Shown: piece after piece, positions 27,980-37,064 of the stretch
Numbering within the stretch: the stretch's first letter is position 1
Layout: each line of letters starts with the position of its first letter
DNA from: Anaerolineae bacterium
Lineage (GTDB): Bacteria > Chloroflexota > Anaerolineae > Aggregatilineales > UBA2796
Assembly (NCBI GenBank): GCA_019637615.1
Contig: JAHBVJ010000008.1
Span: 124,001-188,000 of the forward strand
Reading direction: 5' to 3'
DNA: 64,000 bases
Position numbers and translations under genes: made by a program
Notes under the pieces: generated by a model
What the model saw: the letters and a program-made list of their open reading frames with translations, nothing else
Told to the model about the DNA's origin: nothing
The model's database searches: none

Positions 27980-29314
27980 TCAACTCACCTTTAATGAGTG
28001 ATTGCCAGTCGTCAACCGCGCCGAAACCGGATCGGCGGCTTTGCGTGCCGCCCATACGCCAAGGATGGCTTTTGTCAATTTGTCGGCGCTATGACGCCAC
28101 GGACGCTGTTCATCGGTGAGATCGGTCTCGATGATGTCGTAGCGATCACGTACTTCGTGATTTGGCGTGACCGTTGGTACATAAATCGTATTAAGCCCCG
28201 CGTTGGCAGTCGGGAAGGCATTGTTTGCCAGCACGACGTTGAACAGGCCGCGCCCCACATGTTTTTCCAGCGCCAAAATGTGATCCGCGACGTTGAAACT
28301 GTCCGTTTCGCCTTTCTGGGTAGCGATGTTGCAGACATACAATTTGAGGGCAGTGCTAGCGCGGATGGCTTCGGGGATACCTTCGATCAGTAAGTTTGGC
28401 AAGATACTGGTGAATAGGCTCCCCGGCCCGATCACGATGACATCCGCCGTTAGGATAGCGCGGATAGCTTCGGGATAGGCACGCGCGCTGCTCGGTTGCA
28501 AGGAGACACGCTCGATCTTGCCGCCTGCTTCGGTGATGCTGGATTCACCCACCACATGGACAAGATTGCCGTTGCCAAGCCGCACCTCCGCCGCCAGCAC
28601 CACATCATTCACCGTTGAGGGGAGTACGCGACCTTCTATCGCTAACACATTGGCGGCTTCCACAATGGCAGTTTCCATGCTACCCGTGATGGCTGCTAAT
28701 GCCGTCAGCAGCAGATTGCCGAAACTGTGCCCTTCAAGGCCGCCTTCGGCAAAGCGGTACTGAAATAGCTGCGTCATCAAGGCTTCGTCATCCGCCAAGG
28801 CTGCGATGTTGTTACGCACATCACCGGGGGGAAGGACGCCGAATTCGCGCCGCAGCTTGCCGGAACTACCACCGTCATCTGCCATCGTGACAATGGCGGT
28901 GATCTGGCTGGTCTGGGTACGCATTCCACGTAGGACGGCTGGTAGACCCGTCCCCCCACCCAATGCCACTAGTTTGATGCCCTGTTGCAAACGGGCGTTG
29001 TTGTAGATGATGTCCACCAATTCGCCACGCGTACGACGGCTGAACGGAGCGATGATCGAACGGTTAAGTTCGCGGATAGCGATGACAAGCGCACCGATAC
29101 CAAGAATCAGCGCAATCAGGACTCGCCAGATGGGCGGCAAAAAGCGCAATGTGATCACTTGCAGCAGCGACGGCAACCCCTCATTGCGGTAGACCTCGAC
29201 CAAGACCTGCGCGACGGCGACGCTCAGGATAGTAATGCCGAAGCCAAGCAGCAGCAGCCAGCGTTTGACGCTTAGGCCGGGTGTTAGCCACTTGCGAATA
29301 GTGCGTTTATTCAC
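27980..29314 (-). CDS. YvcK/CofD-like protein (gluconeogenesis factor family) with membrane anchor
   Basis: A 444-residue protein with the CofD-like fold: glycine-rich KLVALGGGTGLPAVLRGM, then VTMADDGGSSGKLRREFGVLPPGD, which is diagnostic for YvcK. YvcK binds UDP-GlcNAc and is needed for growth on gluconeogenic carbon sources and for cell shape in Bacillus. Unlike Bacillus YvcK, this protein has an N-terminal extension of about 90 residues with two membrane segments (LLLLGFGITILSVAVAQVLV and VLIALILGIGALVIAI). Such extensions are seen in actinobacterial and Chloroflexi homologues. The next gene upstream, a DUF1461 protein, is 10 bases away and probably co-transcribed. Confidence 0.93.
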   Translation of the reverse strand: MNKRTIRKWLTPGLSVKRWLLLLGFGITILSVAVAQVLVEVYRNEGLPSLLQVITLRFLPPIWRVLIALILGIGALVIAIRELNRSIIAPFSRRTRGELVDIIYNNARLQQGIKLVALGGGTGLPAVLRGMRTQTSQITAIVTMADDGGSSGKLRREFGVLPPGDVRNNIAALADDEALMTQLFQYRFAEGGLEGHSFGNLLLTALAAITGSMETAIVEAANVLAIEGRVLPSTVNDVVLAAEVRLGNGNLVHVVGESSITEAGGKIERVSLQPSSARAYPEAIRAILTADVIVIGPGSLFTSILPNLLIEGIPEAIRASTALKLYVCNIATQKGETDSFNVADHILALEKHVGRGLFNVVLANNAFPTANAGLNTIYVPTVTPNHEVRDRYDIIETDLTDEQRPWRHSADKLTKAILGVWAARKAADPVSARLTTGNHSLKVS

Positions 29315-29324
29315 ATGAGTCCTT

Positions 29325-30017
29325 TCACTTCACACGCCAGCGCCATGCTGCTATCAAAATGAGTATAGCACTGATGGCACTGACCAGACCGACTGTTATC
29401 GCAGCATCTTGCCAGAAACGGATGGGAAACAGTCGGATCAGCGTGTCCGAGTAACTAAATGTCCATGTGCCCTGTGCGAAAAACAGATTGTGAAACGAGT
29501 CGAAGAAGTTATCCCAATCGAGCAGCAAATAAATGATCAGGCCAACGAAGGCGATCAGCAGCGTTGTCGCACCGCCGATCAGCCCGTTGCGCCAGACTAA
29601 ACGCCCTTCGGGGGAACGAAATAACCAGACCGAGAGCAAGGTAAACACGAGTGCCGCGCCCAGCAGCGCCCACATTGCACCCTGAATCACCTTCTTGACG
29701 TCCACCATATGCTCTAGTTCGCGGTCGTTGTACAACGGTGAGCCATCCGAGAACTTGAGATCACCGATGTACGATACTTCTGCCCCGTTCAGCAGATATT
29801 GGACGGCGTAGGGCGCAAAATACAGCCGATCTTGCAGCGTGAAGCCGTAGGTATCGGCGGGAAAATCTGGCTTGTTGTATTCGAGATTCAGATACGTTTC
29901 CGTCAGCAGCAGCCGGATCGACCCTAGTACGAGCAGGACAGGGACGAGCACGATGATCACCGCCACGACAAGGGAACGCCACAGCCGTGATCGGGAGCGC
30001 GAAGATGAGATGGACAT
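29325..30017 (-). CDS. Integral membrane protein, DUF1461 (TIGR01906-like)
   Basis: A 230-residue protein with four or five membrane helices, opening near residue 15 and continuing in the second half. The family features visible are the mid-protein ELEHMVDVKKVIQGA and the late HNLFFAQGTWTFSYSDTLIRLFPIRFW stretch. Function is unknown. The ATG at 30017 (MSISSSRSR) is preferred; an upstream TTG would add 10 residues. It ends 10 bases before the yvcK start, and the pair may act in envelope growth, though this is a guess from linkage. Confidence 0.8.
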   Translation of the reverse strand: MSISSSRSRSRLWRSLVVAVIIVLVPVLLVLGSIRLLLTETYLNLEYNKPDFPADTYGFTLQDRLYFAPYAVQYLLNGAEVSYIGDLKFSDGSPLYNDRELEHMVDVKKVIQGAMWALLGAALVFTLLSVWLFRSPEGRLVWRNGLIGGATTLLIAFVGLIIYLLLDWDNFFDSFHNLFFAQGTWTFSYSDTLIRLFPIRFWQDAAITVGLVSAISAILILIAAWRWRVK

Positions 30018-30215
30018 CCGCTTCACAAACTTCCTAACGATAAACAAGGAGCATGATTATAACCCTTAGCTTTTTCATTACCTGACCTATTTCCCACTGC
30101 CATATGGTCATTTTCCAGTAGGTGGTTGTATTTTCCCTTGTCGATCTTGCAGCCGTGACAGAAGTGGTTAAGCTCAATCTCACGATTGTTACTGAAAAGA
30201 GTTTGGGAGAGACGC

Positions 30216-31493
30216 ATGATGACCGGCTTAGGCTTCATAGATCGCTTACTGACCGCAAGCGAGATCGCTGACATCACGTATGAAGCGTTGCGGGACGTGA
30301 CCGCCGACCGCATCCTCGTGATCGTGCCGGATGGGACGCGCACCGCGCCGATTCCGCAGATGTTCCGGCTGCTGCATCAAGAACTGCACCAGCGCACCTC
30401 CGCGCTCGATTTTTTGATCGCACTGGGCACGCACCAACCGATGAATGAGGAGCAGATCAACAAGCTGCTCGGCGTGACAACGGAGGAATGGCGGACGACG
30501 TTCAGCCGCGTCAAGGTGTTCAACCATGAGTGGGCCGATCCAGCGACGTTCGTCACGCTCGGCGCGATCCCTGCCGACGAAATTGCAACGATTAGCCACG
30601 GGATGCTGCATGAAAGTGTCGAGGTGCGGATCAACAAGCTGGTCAACGATTACGATCTGCTCCTGATCTGTGGCCCTGTTTTCCCGCATGAAGTGGTCGG
30701 TTTTTCGGGCGGGAACAAATATCTGTTCCCCGGCATCAGCGGCCCCGAAGTGATCAATATCTCGCACTGGCTCGGCGCGTTGATCACCAGCTTCGACATC
30801 ATCGGCGTGCAGGGGGTGACGCCCGTCCGGCAGATCATCAACCGCGCCGCCGCGCTGGTCAAAACGCCGAAATTGTGCCTCGCGATGGTCGTCGCACAAG
30901 GCAAGAAGGATTTGGCAGGACTGTATACGGGGACACCAGAGACGGCGTGGGCGGAAGCATCGGCACTGTCCGCGCAGATTCATATCCGTTACCTCGAACG
31001 TCCCTTCAAGCGTGTGCTGTCGGTGATGCCCGAAATGTATGATGACATCTGGACGGGCGCGAAAGGCATGTACAAACTGGAACCCATCGTGGCGGATGGC
31101 GGTGAGTTGATCATCTATGCACCGCATATCACCGAGTTCAGCTATACGCACGGCAAGCTCCTCGCAGAGATCGGCTACCACACGCGAGATTATTTCGTCA
31201 AGCAGTGGGAGCGCTTCAAGGATTATCCCGGCGGCGTGCTGGCGCACAGCACGCACTTGCGCGGCAAAGGTACGTATGATGAAGCTGGCGAGCATCCGCG
31301 TATTCAAGTGACGTTGGCGACGGGCATCTCCGCAGAGCAGTGTCACGCCCATAATCTGGGCTACCTCGACCCCATCAGCATCGATCCGGCGCAGTGGATG
31401 AACCGCGAGGACGAAGGGGTACTGGTGGTGCCGAAAGCTGGCGAAATCTTGTACCGGCTGACGGAAAGCCAAGCCGCGCCGGTGACTTCGTAG
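30216..31493 (+). CDS. LarA-family (DUF2088) nickel-dependent racemase-like protein
   Basis: A 425-residue protein of the LarA superfamily, which uses a nickel-pincer nucleotide to racemise or epimerise 2-hydroxyacids. Motifs match: DGTRTAPIPQ near residue 45, GTHQPMNEEQ (His108-like), then FPHEVVGFSGGNKYLFPG (His174- and Lys184-like) and NISHWLGAL (His200-like). All four cofactor/catalytic positions are present. The cofactor-building genes larB, larC and larE are not here. Sugar-acid members of the family are known, and the neighbour is a hemicellulose-use region, so the substrate may be a sugar acid. The ATG at 30216 follows GGGAGAGACGC; a TTG at 30186 is a less likely start. Confidence 0.85.
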   Translation: MMTGLGFIDRLLTASEIADITYEALRDVTADRILVIVPDGTRTAPIPQMFRLLHQELHQRTSALDFLIALGTHQPMNEEQINKLLGVTTEEWRTTFSRVKVFNHEWADPATFVTLGAIPADEIATISHGMLHESVEVRINKLVNDYDLLLICGPVFPHEVVGFSGGNKYLFPGISGPEVINISHWLGALITSFDIIGVQGVTPVRQIINRAAALVKTPKLCLAMVVAQGKKDLAGLYTGTPETAWAEASALSAQIHIRYLERPFKRVLSVMPEMYDDIWTGAKGMYKLEPIVADGGELIIYAPHITEFSYTHGKLLAEIGYHTRDYFVKQWERFKDYPGGVLAHSTHLRGKGTYDEAGEHPRIQVTLATGISAEQCHAHNLGYLDPISIDPAQWMNREDEGVLVVPKAGEILYRLTESQAAPVTS

Positions 31494-31507
31494 CCGAAGT
31501 ATGCGAC

Positions 31508-31532
31508 TGCCCGCAGCGATGATCTGCGGGCA
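31508..31532. terminator. Bidirectional terminator hairpin
   Basis: A perfect 9-bp stem TGCCCGCAG/CTGCGGGCA with a 7-base loop lies between the convergent LarA-like and GH31 genes, 14 bases after the first stop. No T-run. Confidence 0.6.
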
Positions 31533-31537
31533 CATCG

Positions 31538-33577
31538 TCAACGAACGGCGGCGCGGAAGCGTTGTAGGCAATCCCATGCCCGACCACGTTCCGTGTTGAC
31601 CCACAGTGGCAAACTGAAATAATCATAATCTTCGGTGCGCCAACCCGCCCCGCGTGTCATATCGCCCGATAGCAGATGTCGCCATTCACCAGCGGGCAGA
31701 TAGTAGGTCGCCTCGCCCTGATCGTTGAAAATCGGCGCGACGAGCAGCGCTGATCCCAACATATACTGCATATCGAGATAGCGGCAGCCGGGATCGTCGG
31801 GGAATTCCAAGATCATCGGGCGCATCATTGGCACGCCGCATTCGTGGGCTTCCCGCGCCGCGTCCAGCAGATAGGGCATCAAGTGCTTCTTGAGATTGTT
31901 GAAGAAGCGCAGCACATCGGTGGCTTCGTCATCGAACAGCCACGGCATCCGCACGCTGGCGTTGCCATGCAAGCGGCTGTGCGAGGAGAGCAACCCGAAG
32001 GCTACCCAACGTTTGTACAGATCGGGCGTGGCGGTGCCGTTGAAGCCGCTGATGTCGTGGCTCCAGAAGCCGAAGCCGCAGCTACTCAGAGACAGCCCAC
32101 CGCGCAGCGTTTCCGCCATCGAGGTGTAGGTCGAGCTGTTGTCGCCGCCCCAATGGACGGGATACTTTTGACTGCCAGCCGTGGCAGAACGGGCAAACAG
32201 CGCCGCTTCGCCTCTGACTTCCGTGACCAGATCGAACACCGTTTGGTTGTAGAGATACGTATAGTAGTTGTGCATCCGCTCTGGATCGGCCTGATTGTGG
32301 TAGATCACATCGGTCGGGATGCGTTCGGCAAAGTCGGTTTTGAAGGTATCGACGCCCATGTCCAGCAAGGTTTTCAATTTGCTAGCGTACCATGCGCGTG
32401 CGGCGGGATTGGTGAAATCGACCAGCCCCATGCCCGCCTGCCACTTATCGACCTGATACACATCGCCATTCGGACGGTGCAGCAGATAGCCGTGTTCCGC
32501 CCCTTCAGCGAACAGGGGCGATTCCTCCGCGATGTAGGGATTGATCCACACGCAGATTTTGATGCCCTTGGCCTTGATGCGGCTCAACATGCCCGCCGGA
32601 TCGGGGAAATTATCTTCGTCCCAGAGGAAGCTGCACCATGTCAGCGGCTTCATCCAGAAGCAGTCGAAGTGGAACACGCTGATCGGTAAACCCTCGGCCT
32701 CCATGCGCTCGATGTTGGCGAGGATGTCCTGCTCGTTGTAATTGGTGGTGAACGAGGTGGACAGCCACAGCCCGAACGACCATTCCGGCGGCAGCGCGGG
32801 ACGCCCACTGAGTGCTGTATATTGGTCGAGCACGTGCTTCATAGTCGGGCCACCGAATAGGTAGTAATCGAGACGTTCGTCATGCACGCTGAACTGCACA
32901 GTGTTGATGGCGTGGGAGGCTACCTCATAGGAGACGCAGCCGGGGTGGTTAACCAGCACGCCGTACCCGCGATTGGTCATGTAGAAAGGGACTGTCTTGT
33001 AGGCGATGTCGGTATCGGTGCCGCCGTCTTCGTTCCACGCGTCGAGGCTTTGCCCGTTTTTCACGAACGGCCCGAAGCGCTCACCGAAGCCGTAGACGGT
33101 TTCCCCCGGCTGTAAAGCAAGCTGTTCGCGCAGGTAGGTTTCGCCGTTTTGGGTGAACAGCCCGACGCCGCGCGGGGCGCTTTCGGTGAGGAGCTTGCCA
33201 TCGCGGTAAAAGGCCAGCCGCCATTCTTTCTGATGCTCGATGATTACCGACAGCGATCCGGCCTTGAGCCATGCTTTCTGTTCGTCGCGTCCAGTGGTGA
33301 CGGCGGGGTTGGTCTGTGCATAGTCGAGGTCGAAGGCGGGCACGCGCGGACGGCGGCCTTTGAAATGGGTGATCTGCACACGGATCACGTCCGGCATGGG
33401 CGAGGTAAAACGTGCCGTGATGATGGTGCCTTCGATGTAGCTCCAACGAGCATGGATCACGTGGTCAAACCCAGTGATCACGAGGGCATCGGGTTCGACT
33501 TTTACATCGGTGATGGTGACCGGGTAAATGGCTTCCGTCCCCGGCAGCAGCACCCAGTGCCCGTAATTAAACTTCAT
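31538..33577 (-). CDS. GH31 glycosidase, alpha-xylosidase-like (YicI type), short C-terminus
   Basis: A cytoplasmic GH31 enzyme of 679 residues that should release terminal alpha-linked xylose (or glucose) from oligosaccharides. The catalytic nucleophile Asp lies in FKTDFAERIPTD and the acid/base Asp in HWGGDNSS. The active-site FDCFWMKPLTWCSFLWD and the YGFGERFGPF motif are typical of YicI. YicI has about 772 residues. Here homology stops in SLPLWVNTERG, and the last 18 residues do not resemble the family's distal beta domain. Other frames beyond do not continue it, so this looks like a loss of the C-terminal domain. It is the last gene of the ABC operon (54-base gap). Confidence 0.88.
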   Translation of the reverse strand: MKFNYGHWVLLPGTEAIYPVTITDVKVEPDALVITGFDHVIHARWSYIEGTIITARFTSPMPDVIRVQITHFKGRRPRVPAFDLDYAQTNPAVTTGRDEQKAWLKAGSLSVIIEHQKEWRLAFYRDGKLLTESAPRGVGLFTQNGETYLREQLALQPGETVYGFGERFGPFVKNGQSLDAWNEDGGTDTDIAYKTVPFYMTNRGYGVLVNHPGCVSYEVASHAINTVQFSVHDERLDYYLFGGPTMKHVLDQYTALSGRPALPPEWSFGLWLSTSFTTNYNEQDILANIERMEAEGLPISVFHFDCFWMKPLTWCSFLWDEDNFPDPAGMLSRIKAKGIKICVWINPYIAEESPLFAEGAEHGYLLHRPNGDVYQVDKWQAGMGLVDFTNPAARAWYASKLKTLLDMGVDTFKTDFAERIPTDVIYHNQADPERMHNYYTYLYNQTVFDLVTEVRGEAALFARSATAGSQKYPVHWGGDNSSTYTSMAETLRGGLSLSSCGFGFWSHDISGFNGTATPDLYKRWVAFGLLSSHSRLHGNASVRMPWLFDDEATDVLRFFNNLKKHLMPYLLDAAREAHECGVPMMRPMILEFPDDPGCRYLDMQYMLGSALLVAPIFNDQGEATYYLPAGEWRHLLSGDMTRGAGWRTEDYDYFSLPLWVNTERGRAWDCLQRFRAAVR

Positions 33578-33631
33578 GTTGCGTCTCCTGAATGCACAGC
33601 CCTGAATTCAGTTTGCGTGAGATAACCGCGC

Positions 33632-34759
33632 TCAAGCTTCGCGTCCTTTAGGCATGGTGGCGACCGATGGCACATCGGCAATTGCCCCGCGCAACGTGAG
33701 TTCCTCCGCGAAGTGACAGGCGACAAAACGCTCCGCAACTTCTCCGGTTGCCTCTAACCGACGCAGAGGCGGAACATTGACCGCGCAAACATCCTTGGCA
33801 TAGCGACAACGCGGATGAAAATAGCAGCCCGTCGGCGGATTCGACGGATCCGCAACTTCGCCTTCCAGACGGATACGGCGCTGCTTGTTGCGCTGACGCG
33901 GATTCTGGATCGGAACGGCTGACATTAGTGCTTCGGTATAAGGATGTTTAGGATGCGCATACAGGCTCGTCGCTTCCGCCGATTCTACCAGTTTGCCAAC
34001 GTACATTACACTCACGCGATCACAGATATGGCGAATCACGCTCAAGTCATGGGCGATAAACAGGTATGTCAGACCGAATTCATCCTGCAATTCTTTAAGG
34101 AGGTTCAAAATCTGAGCGCGGATCGAGACATCCAGCGCGGAGATGGCCTCATCCGCCACAATCAAACGCGGGTTGGTCGCCAAGGCGCGGGCAATCACGA
34201 TACGCTGACGTTCGCCACCGCTGAAGGCGTGCGGATAGCGCCGCATGTATTCGGGGCGCAAGCCAACACGCCGCAAGAGAAGGGCAACGCGATCTTCTAA
34301 TTCGCTATCCGCGACCAACTTGTTGACCTTCAAGACTTCGCTGATGATTTCGAAGGTGGTCATGCGCGGGTTGAGTGACGAATAGGGGTCTTGGAAGATC
34401 AGCCGAATCTGCTGACGATAGGGCTTGAGCGCTGGCCTATCTAGCGAAGCGAGGTTGATAGGTTGCGGCGCGCCGTCGGCCTGATACAAAATCTCGCCCG
34501 CCGTGGGCTGATAGACGCGCATGATGCAGCGTCCGACAGTGGTTTTGCCGCAACCGCTTTCGCCTACCAAGCCAAGCGTTTCGCCGCGCTGGATGTAGAA
34601 ACTCACATCGTCCACCGCTTTGGTGTAGCTGACGTTGCGGCCTAGCAACCCAGAGCGGCGTGGAAACCACATTTTGAGGTTGCGGACTTCGAGTAAATGT
34701 TGGCTTGCCAAGCCGGTGGAGGGTGGCTGAACGTTATCGAGTGGCTTGGCTTGCATCAT
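33632..34759 (-). CDS. Oligopeptide-type ABC transporter ATPase (OppF/DppF-like)
   Basis: A 375-residue ATPase. Walker A is GESGCGKTTVGR, the signature AFSGGERQRIVIARAL, Walker B RLIVADEAISALD, and a C-terminal iron-sulphur-like cysteine motif of oligopeptide ATPases is present (GCYFHPRCRYAKDVCAV). Such Cys motifs are family hallmarks. The gene overlaps the OppD-like gene by four bases (ATGA), so translation is coupled. In this family the importers carry peptides or, in Thermotoga and Chloroflexi, oligosaccharides. The surrounding glycosidases support the second. Confidence 0.93.
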   Translation of the reverse strand: MMQAKPLDNVQPPSTGLASQHLLEVRNLKMWFPRRSGLLGRNVSYTKAVDDVSFYIQRGETLGLVGESGCGKTTVGRCIMRVYQPTAGEILYQADGAPQPINLASLDRPALKPYRQQIRLIFQDPYSSLNPRMTTFEIISEVLKVNKLVADSELEDRVALLLRRVGLRPEYMRRYPHAFSGGERQRIVIARALATNPRLIVADEAISALDVSIRAQILNLLKELQDEFGLTYLFIAHDLSVIRHICDRVSVMYVGKLVESAEATSLYAHPKHPYTEALMSAVPIQNPRQRNKQRRIRLEGEVADPSNPPTGCYFHPRCRYAKDVCAVNVPPLRRLEATGEVAERFVACHFAEELTLRGAIADVPSVATMPKGREA

Positions 34760-35823
34760 GACAACATCTCTTTTGAACTCATCTCTTCTTCATAACGTTC
34801 GTCGTAGAGTAAACAGCGCGTCTCGTGATAGGCCGCAGCGTCGGGGTTGGTCACTACCGGGACTGGTACGACCTGATTGCACACGCCTGCGACGGCTTTA
34901 TCGCAGCGCGTGTGGAATGTGCAGCCAGCAGGACGCGAGAACGGTGAGGGCACCATCCCGCGAATCGGCGTGAGCTGACGACGTTCTAGGCCAATTTCTG
35001 GCAGCGAATTCAGCAGCGCGATGGTGTAAGGATGTTGCGGACTGTTGAATATAGTGTCTACATCGCCGCGTTCGACCACGTTGCCCAGATACATCACCGC
35101 CACATCGTCCGCAATCTCGGCAACTACGCCAAGATCGTGCGTGATGAAGAGGATCGCCATTTTGTAGTCATCTTGCAGCTCGCGCATCAGGTCAAGAATC
35201 TGTGCCTGTGTCGTCACATCGAGAGCGGTGGTCGGTTCATCCGCGATCAGCAACTTGGGGTTGCACGAAAGTGCCATCGCGATCATGCAGCGCTGCAACA
35301 TGCCGCCACTGAGCCGGAACGGGTATTCATCCAGACGTTGTTCCGGCTTGGGGATGCCTACGCGCCGCAATAGCTCGATGGTGCGATTGCGTGCTTCGGC
35401 TTTGGAAATCTCATTGTGCAGCCGGATGGTCTCCGTGATCTGGTTGCCCACGGTGTAGAGCGGACTAAGGGAGGTCATTGGCTCCTGAAAGATCATGGCG
35501 ATTTCGTTGCCACGGATGCTGCGGATAGTGTCGCCACGCGGCGGCAGCGAGGTAATCTCGATCTCCCGCGTGTCACCATTGGGCAGCGGCTTGTGATAGT
35601 GGATCGTCCCGCCGACGACTTTGCCGGGGCGGTTCACGATGCCAAGGATGGCGCGGGCGGCGACGCTCTTGCCGCTGCCACTTTCGCCCACGACACACAA
35701 CGTTTTCCCCGACGCAATCGAATAGCTCACCCCATCGACGGCTTTGACCACCCCCTCGTCGGTAAAGAAATGAATCTTCAGATCACGCAGTTCTAGCAGT
35801 AAATTTGTTGAAGTATCGGGCAT
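34756..35823 (-). CDS. Oligopeptide-type ABC transporter ATPase (OppD/DppD-like)
   Basis: A 355-residue ATPase. Walker A is GESGSGKSVAARA, the signature RLSGGMLQRCMIAMAL, and Walker B KLLIADEPTTALD. The C-terminal domain holds CTFHTRCDKAVAGVCN, the cysteine motif. It pairs with OppF as a heterodimer. It follows the OppC-like gene by 48 bases. An opening LLLELRDLKIHFFTDEGVVKAVDGVS is typical of OppD. Confidence 0.93.
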   Translation of the reverse strand: MPDTSTNLLLELRDLKIHFFTDEGVVKAVDGVSYSIASGKTLCVVGESGSGKSVAARAILGIVNRPGKVVGGTIHYHKPLPNGDTREIEITSLPPRGDTIRSIRGNEIAMIFQEPMTSLSPLYTVGNQITETIRLHNEISKAEARNRTIELLRRVGIPKPEQRLDEYPFRLSGGMLQRCMIAMALSCNPKLLIADEPTTALDVTTQAQILDLMRELQDDYKMAILFITHDLGVVAEIADDVAVMYLGNVVERGDVDTIFNSPQHPYTIALLNSLPEIGLERRQLTPIRGMVPSPFSRPAGCTFHTRCDKAVAGVCNQVVPVPVVTNPDAAAYHETRCLLYDERYEEEMSSKEMLS

Positions 35824-35871
35824 TATCTATGTTCCATTTTTCCAGCCATTCGCGGACAATCCGTGCAAGCA

Positions 35872-37056
35872 TCAATGATATGGATCAGCAGCATCGCGTA
35901 AGCCATCCCCCAAGAAGTTGAAGGCCAACACCGTAATCATGATGGCTAATCCGGGCAGCAGCAGCCACGGCATCAAGGCAATATCCGCGATGTTGATGGC
36001 CTTGTTGAGCATCACGCCCCAACTCACGACAGGCGGCTTCAACCCTAGTCCGAGGAAGCTCAAGGCCGATTCACCGAGGATCATGCCGGGAATCGCCAGT
36101 GTTGCCGAAGCGATGATATGGCTCATGAAGGACGGTACCATGTGCTTCATGATGATGCGTGTGCGTGGTACGCCATCGAGTTCCGCCGCCATGATGAAAT
36201 CTTCTTCGCGCAGCGACAGGAACTTACCGCGTACGACACGCGCCATGCCCGTCCAGCCGAGCAACGACAAGATGACGGTAATGCCAAAGTAGACGTACAC
36301 CGGATCCCATTTGGGCGGCACAGCGATTGCCAGCGCCATCCACAGCGGAATATCGGGGATCGAGCGCAAAATCTCGATGATGCGCTGAATGAGCGTATCG
36401 ACCCAACCGCCGACTAAGCCCGATAGCCCGCCCAACAAAATGCCGAGCACCAAGCTCAGAAAAACGCCGACCAGACCGATCGAAAGCGAAACCTGCGAGG
36501 CAAAAATCAGACGACTAAGCATATCGCGCCCGACATCGTCCGCGCCTAACGGATAAAACGGGTCGCCCGCGTTCACGGGACCAAACAGGTGAATGTTGGA
36601 CGTGAATCGGATACTGCGTATAGCATCAATAGGGATCCCGTGTAGCCCAACGGAATAACTGTCGCCTTTGACGAAGAACCCCAACGGAATCTTGACATCC
36701 GGGTTGATGTCAAAGGTACGCGCGTAGGTTTTGGGGTCTGTCACCTGCTTGTAGCCATATACGAAAGGCGCGAACGTGCCGTTATCGAACCAATTGATGG
36801 CTTGCGGCGGCGCTTGAGTATAGGCCGCGTTGTAGCTGCTGGCATCTTGCGGCGCGAAGAAGCCCGCAAAGATGGCTACCACATATAGTGCGATCACAAT
36901 TCCCAGACTGATCATGGCGAGGCGGTGTTTGCGGAACTTCCACCACAATAGCTGCCACTGCGAGGCCACGACGACCTTGCTGGCGGCTTTATCGAGAGTG
37001 GTTATCTCCTCGATGGGCGCAGACGGCACTGCGGTTCCCGTGAGTTGAGTAGTCAT
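35872..37056 (-). CDS. Oligopeptide-type ABC permease (OppC/DppC-like)
   Basis: A 394-residue inner-membrane permease. The ATG at 37056 (MTTQLTGTAV) is preferred over longer in-frame options. A first membrane helix (MISLGIVIALYVVAIFAGFFAP) is followed by an unusually long periplasmic loop (about 60-190). The binding-protein-dependent transport domain with five helices and the EAA-like coupling loop AAELDGVPRTRIIMKHMVP comes after. The long loop before PLGADDVGRDMLSRLIF is longer than the usual OppC. It starts nine bases after the OppB-like stop. Confidence 0.9.
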   Translation of the reverse strand: MTTQLTGTAVPSAPIEEITTLDKAASKVVVASQWQLLWWKFRKHRLAMISLGIVIALYVVAIFAGFFAPQDASSYNAAYTQAPPQAINWFDNGTFAPFVYGYKQVTDPKTYARTFDINPDVKIPLGFFVKGDSYSVGLHGIPIDAIRSIRFTSNIHLFGPVNAGDPFYPLGADDVGRDMLSRLIFASQVSLSIGLVGVFLSLVLGILLGGLSGLVGGWVDTLIQRIIEILRSIPDIPLWMALAIAVPPKWDPVYVYFGITVILSLLGWTGMARVVRGKFLSLREEDFIMAAELDGVPRTRIIMKHMVPSFMSHIIASATLAIPGMILGESALSFLGLGLKPPVVSWGVMLNKAINIADIALMPWLLLPGLAIMITVLAFNFLGDGLRDAADPYH

Positions 37057-37064
37057 GCTACCAG

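Noticed and set aside
30246..31604. Minus-strand open frame opposite the LarA-like gene that runs into the end of GH31
   Set aside because: It could have explained the short GH31 C-terminus as a frameshift, but its translation has no GH31 features.
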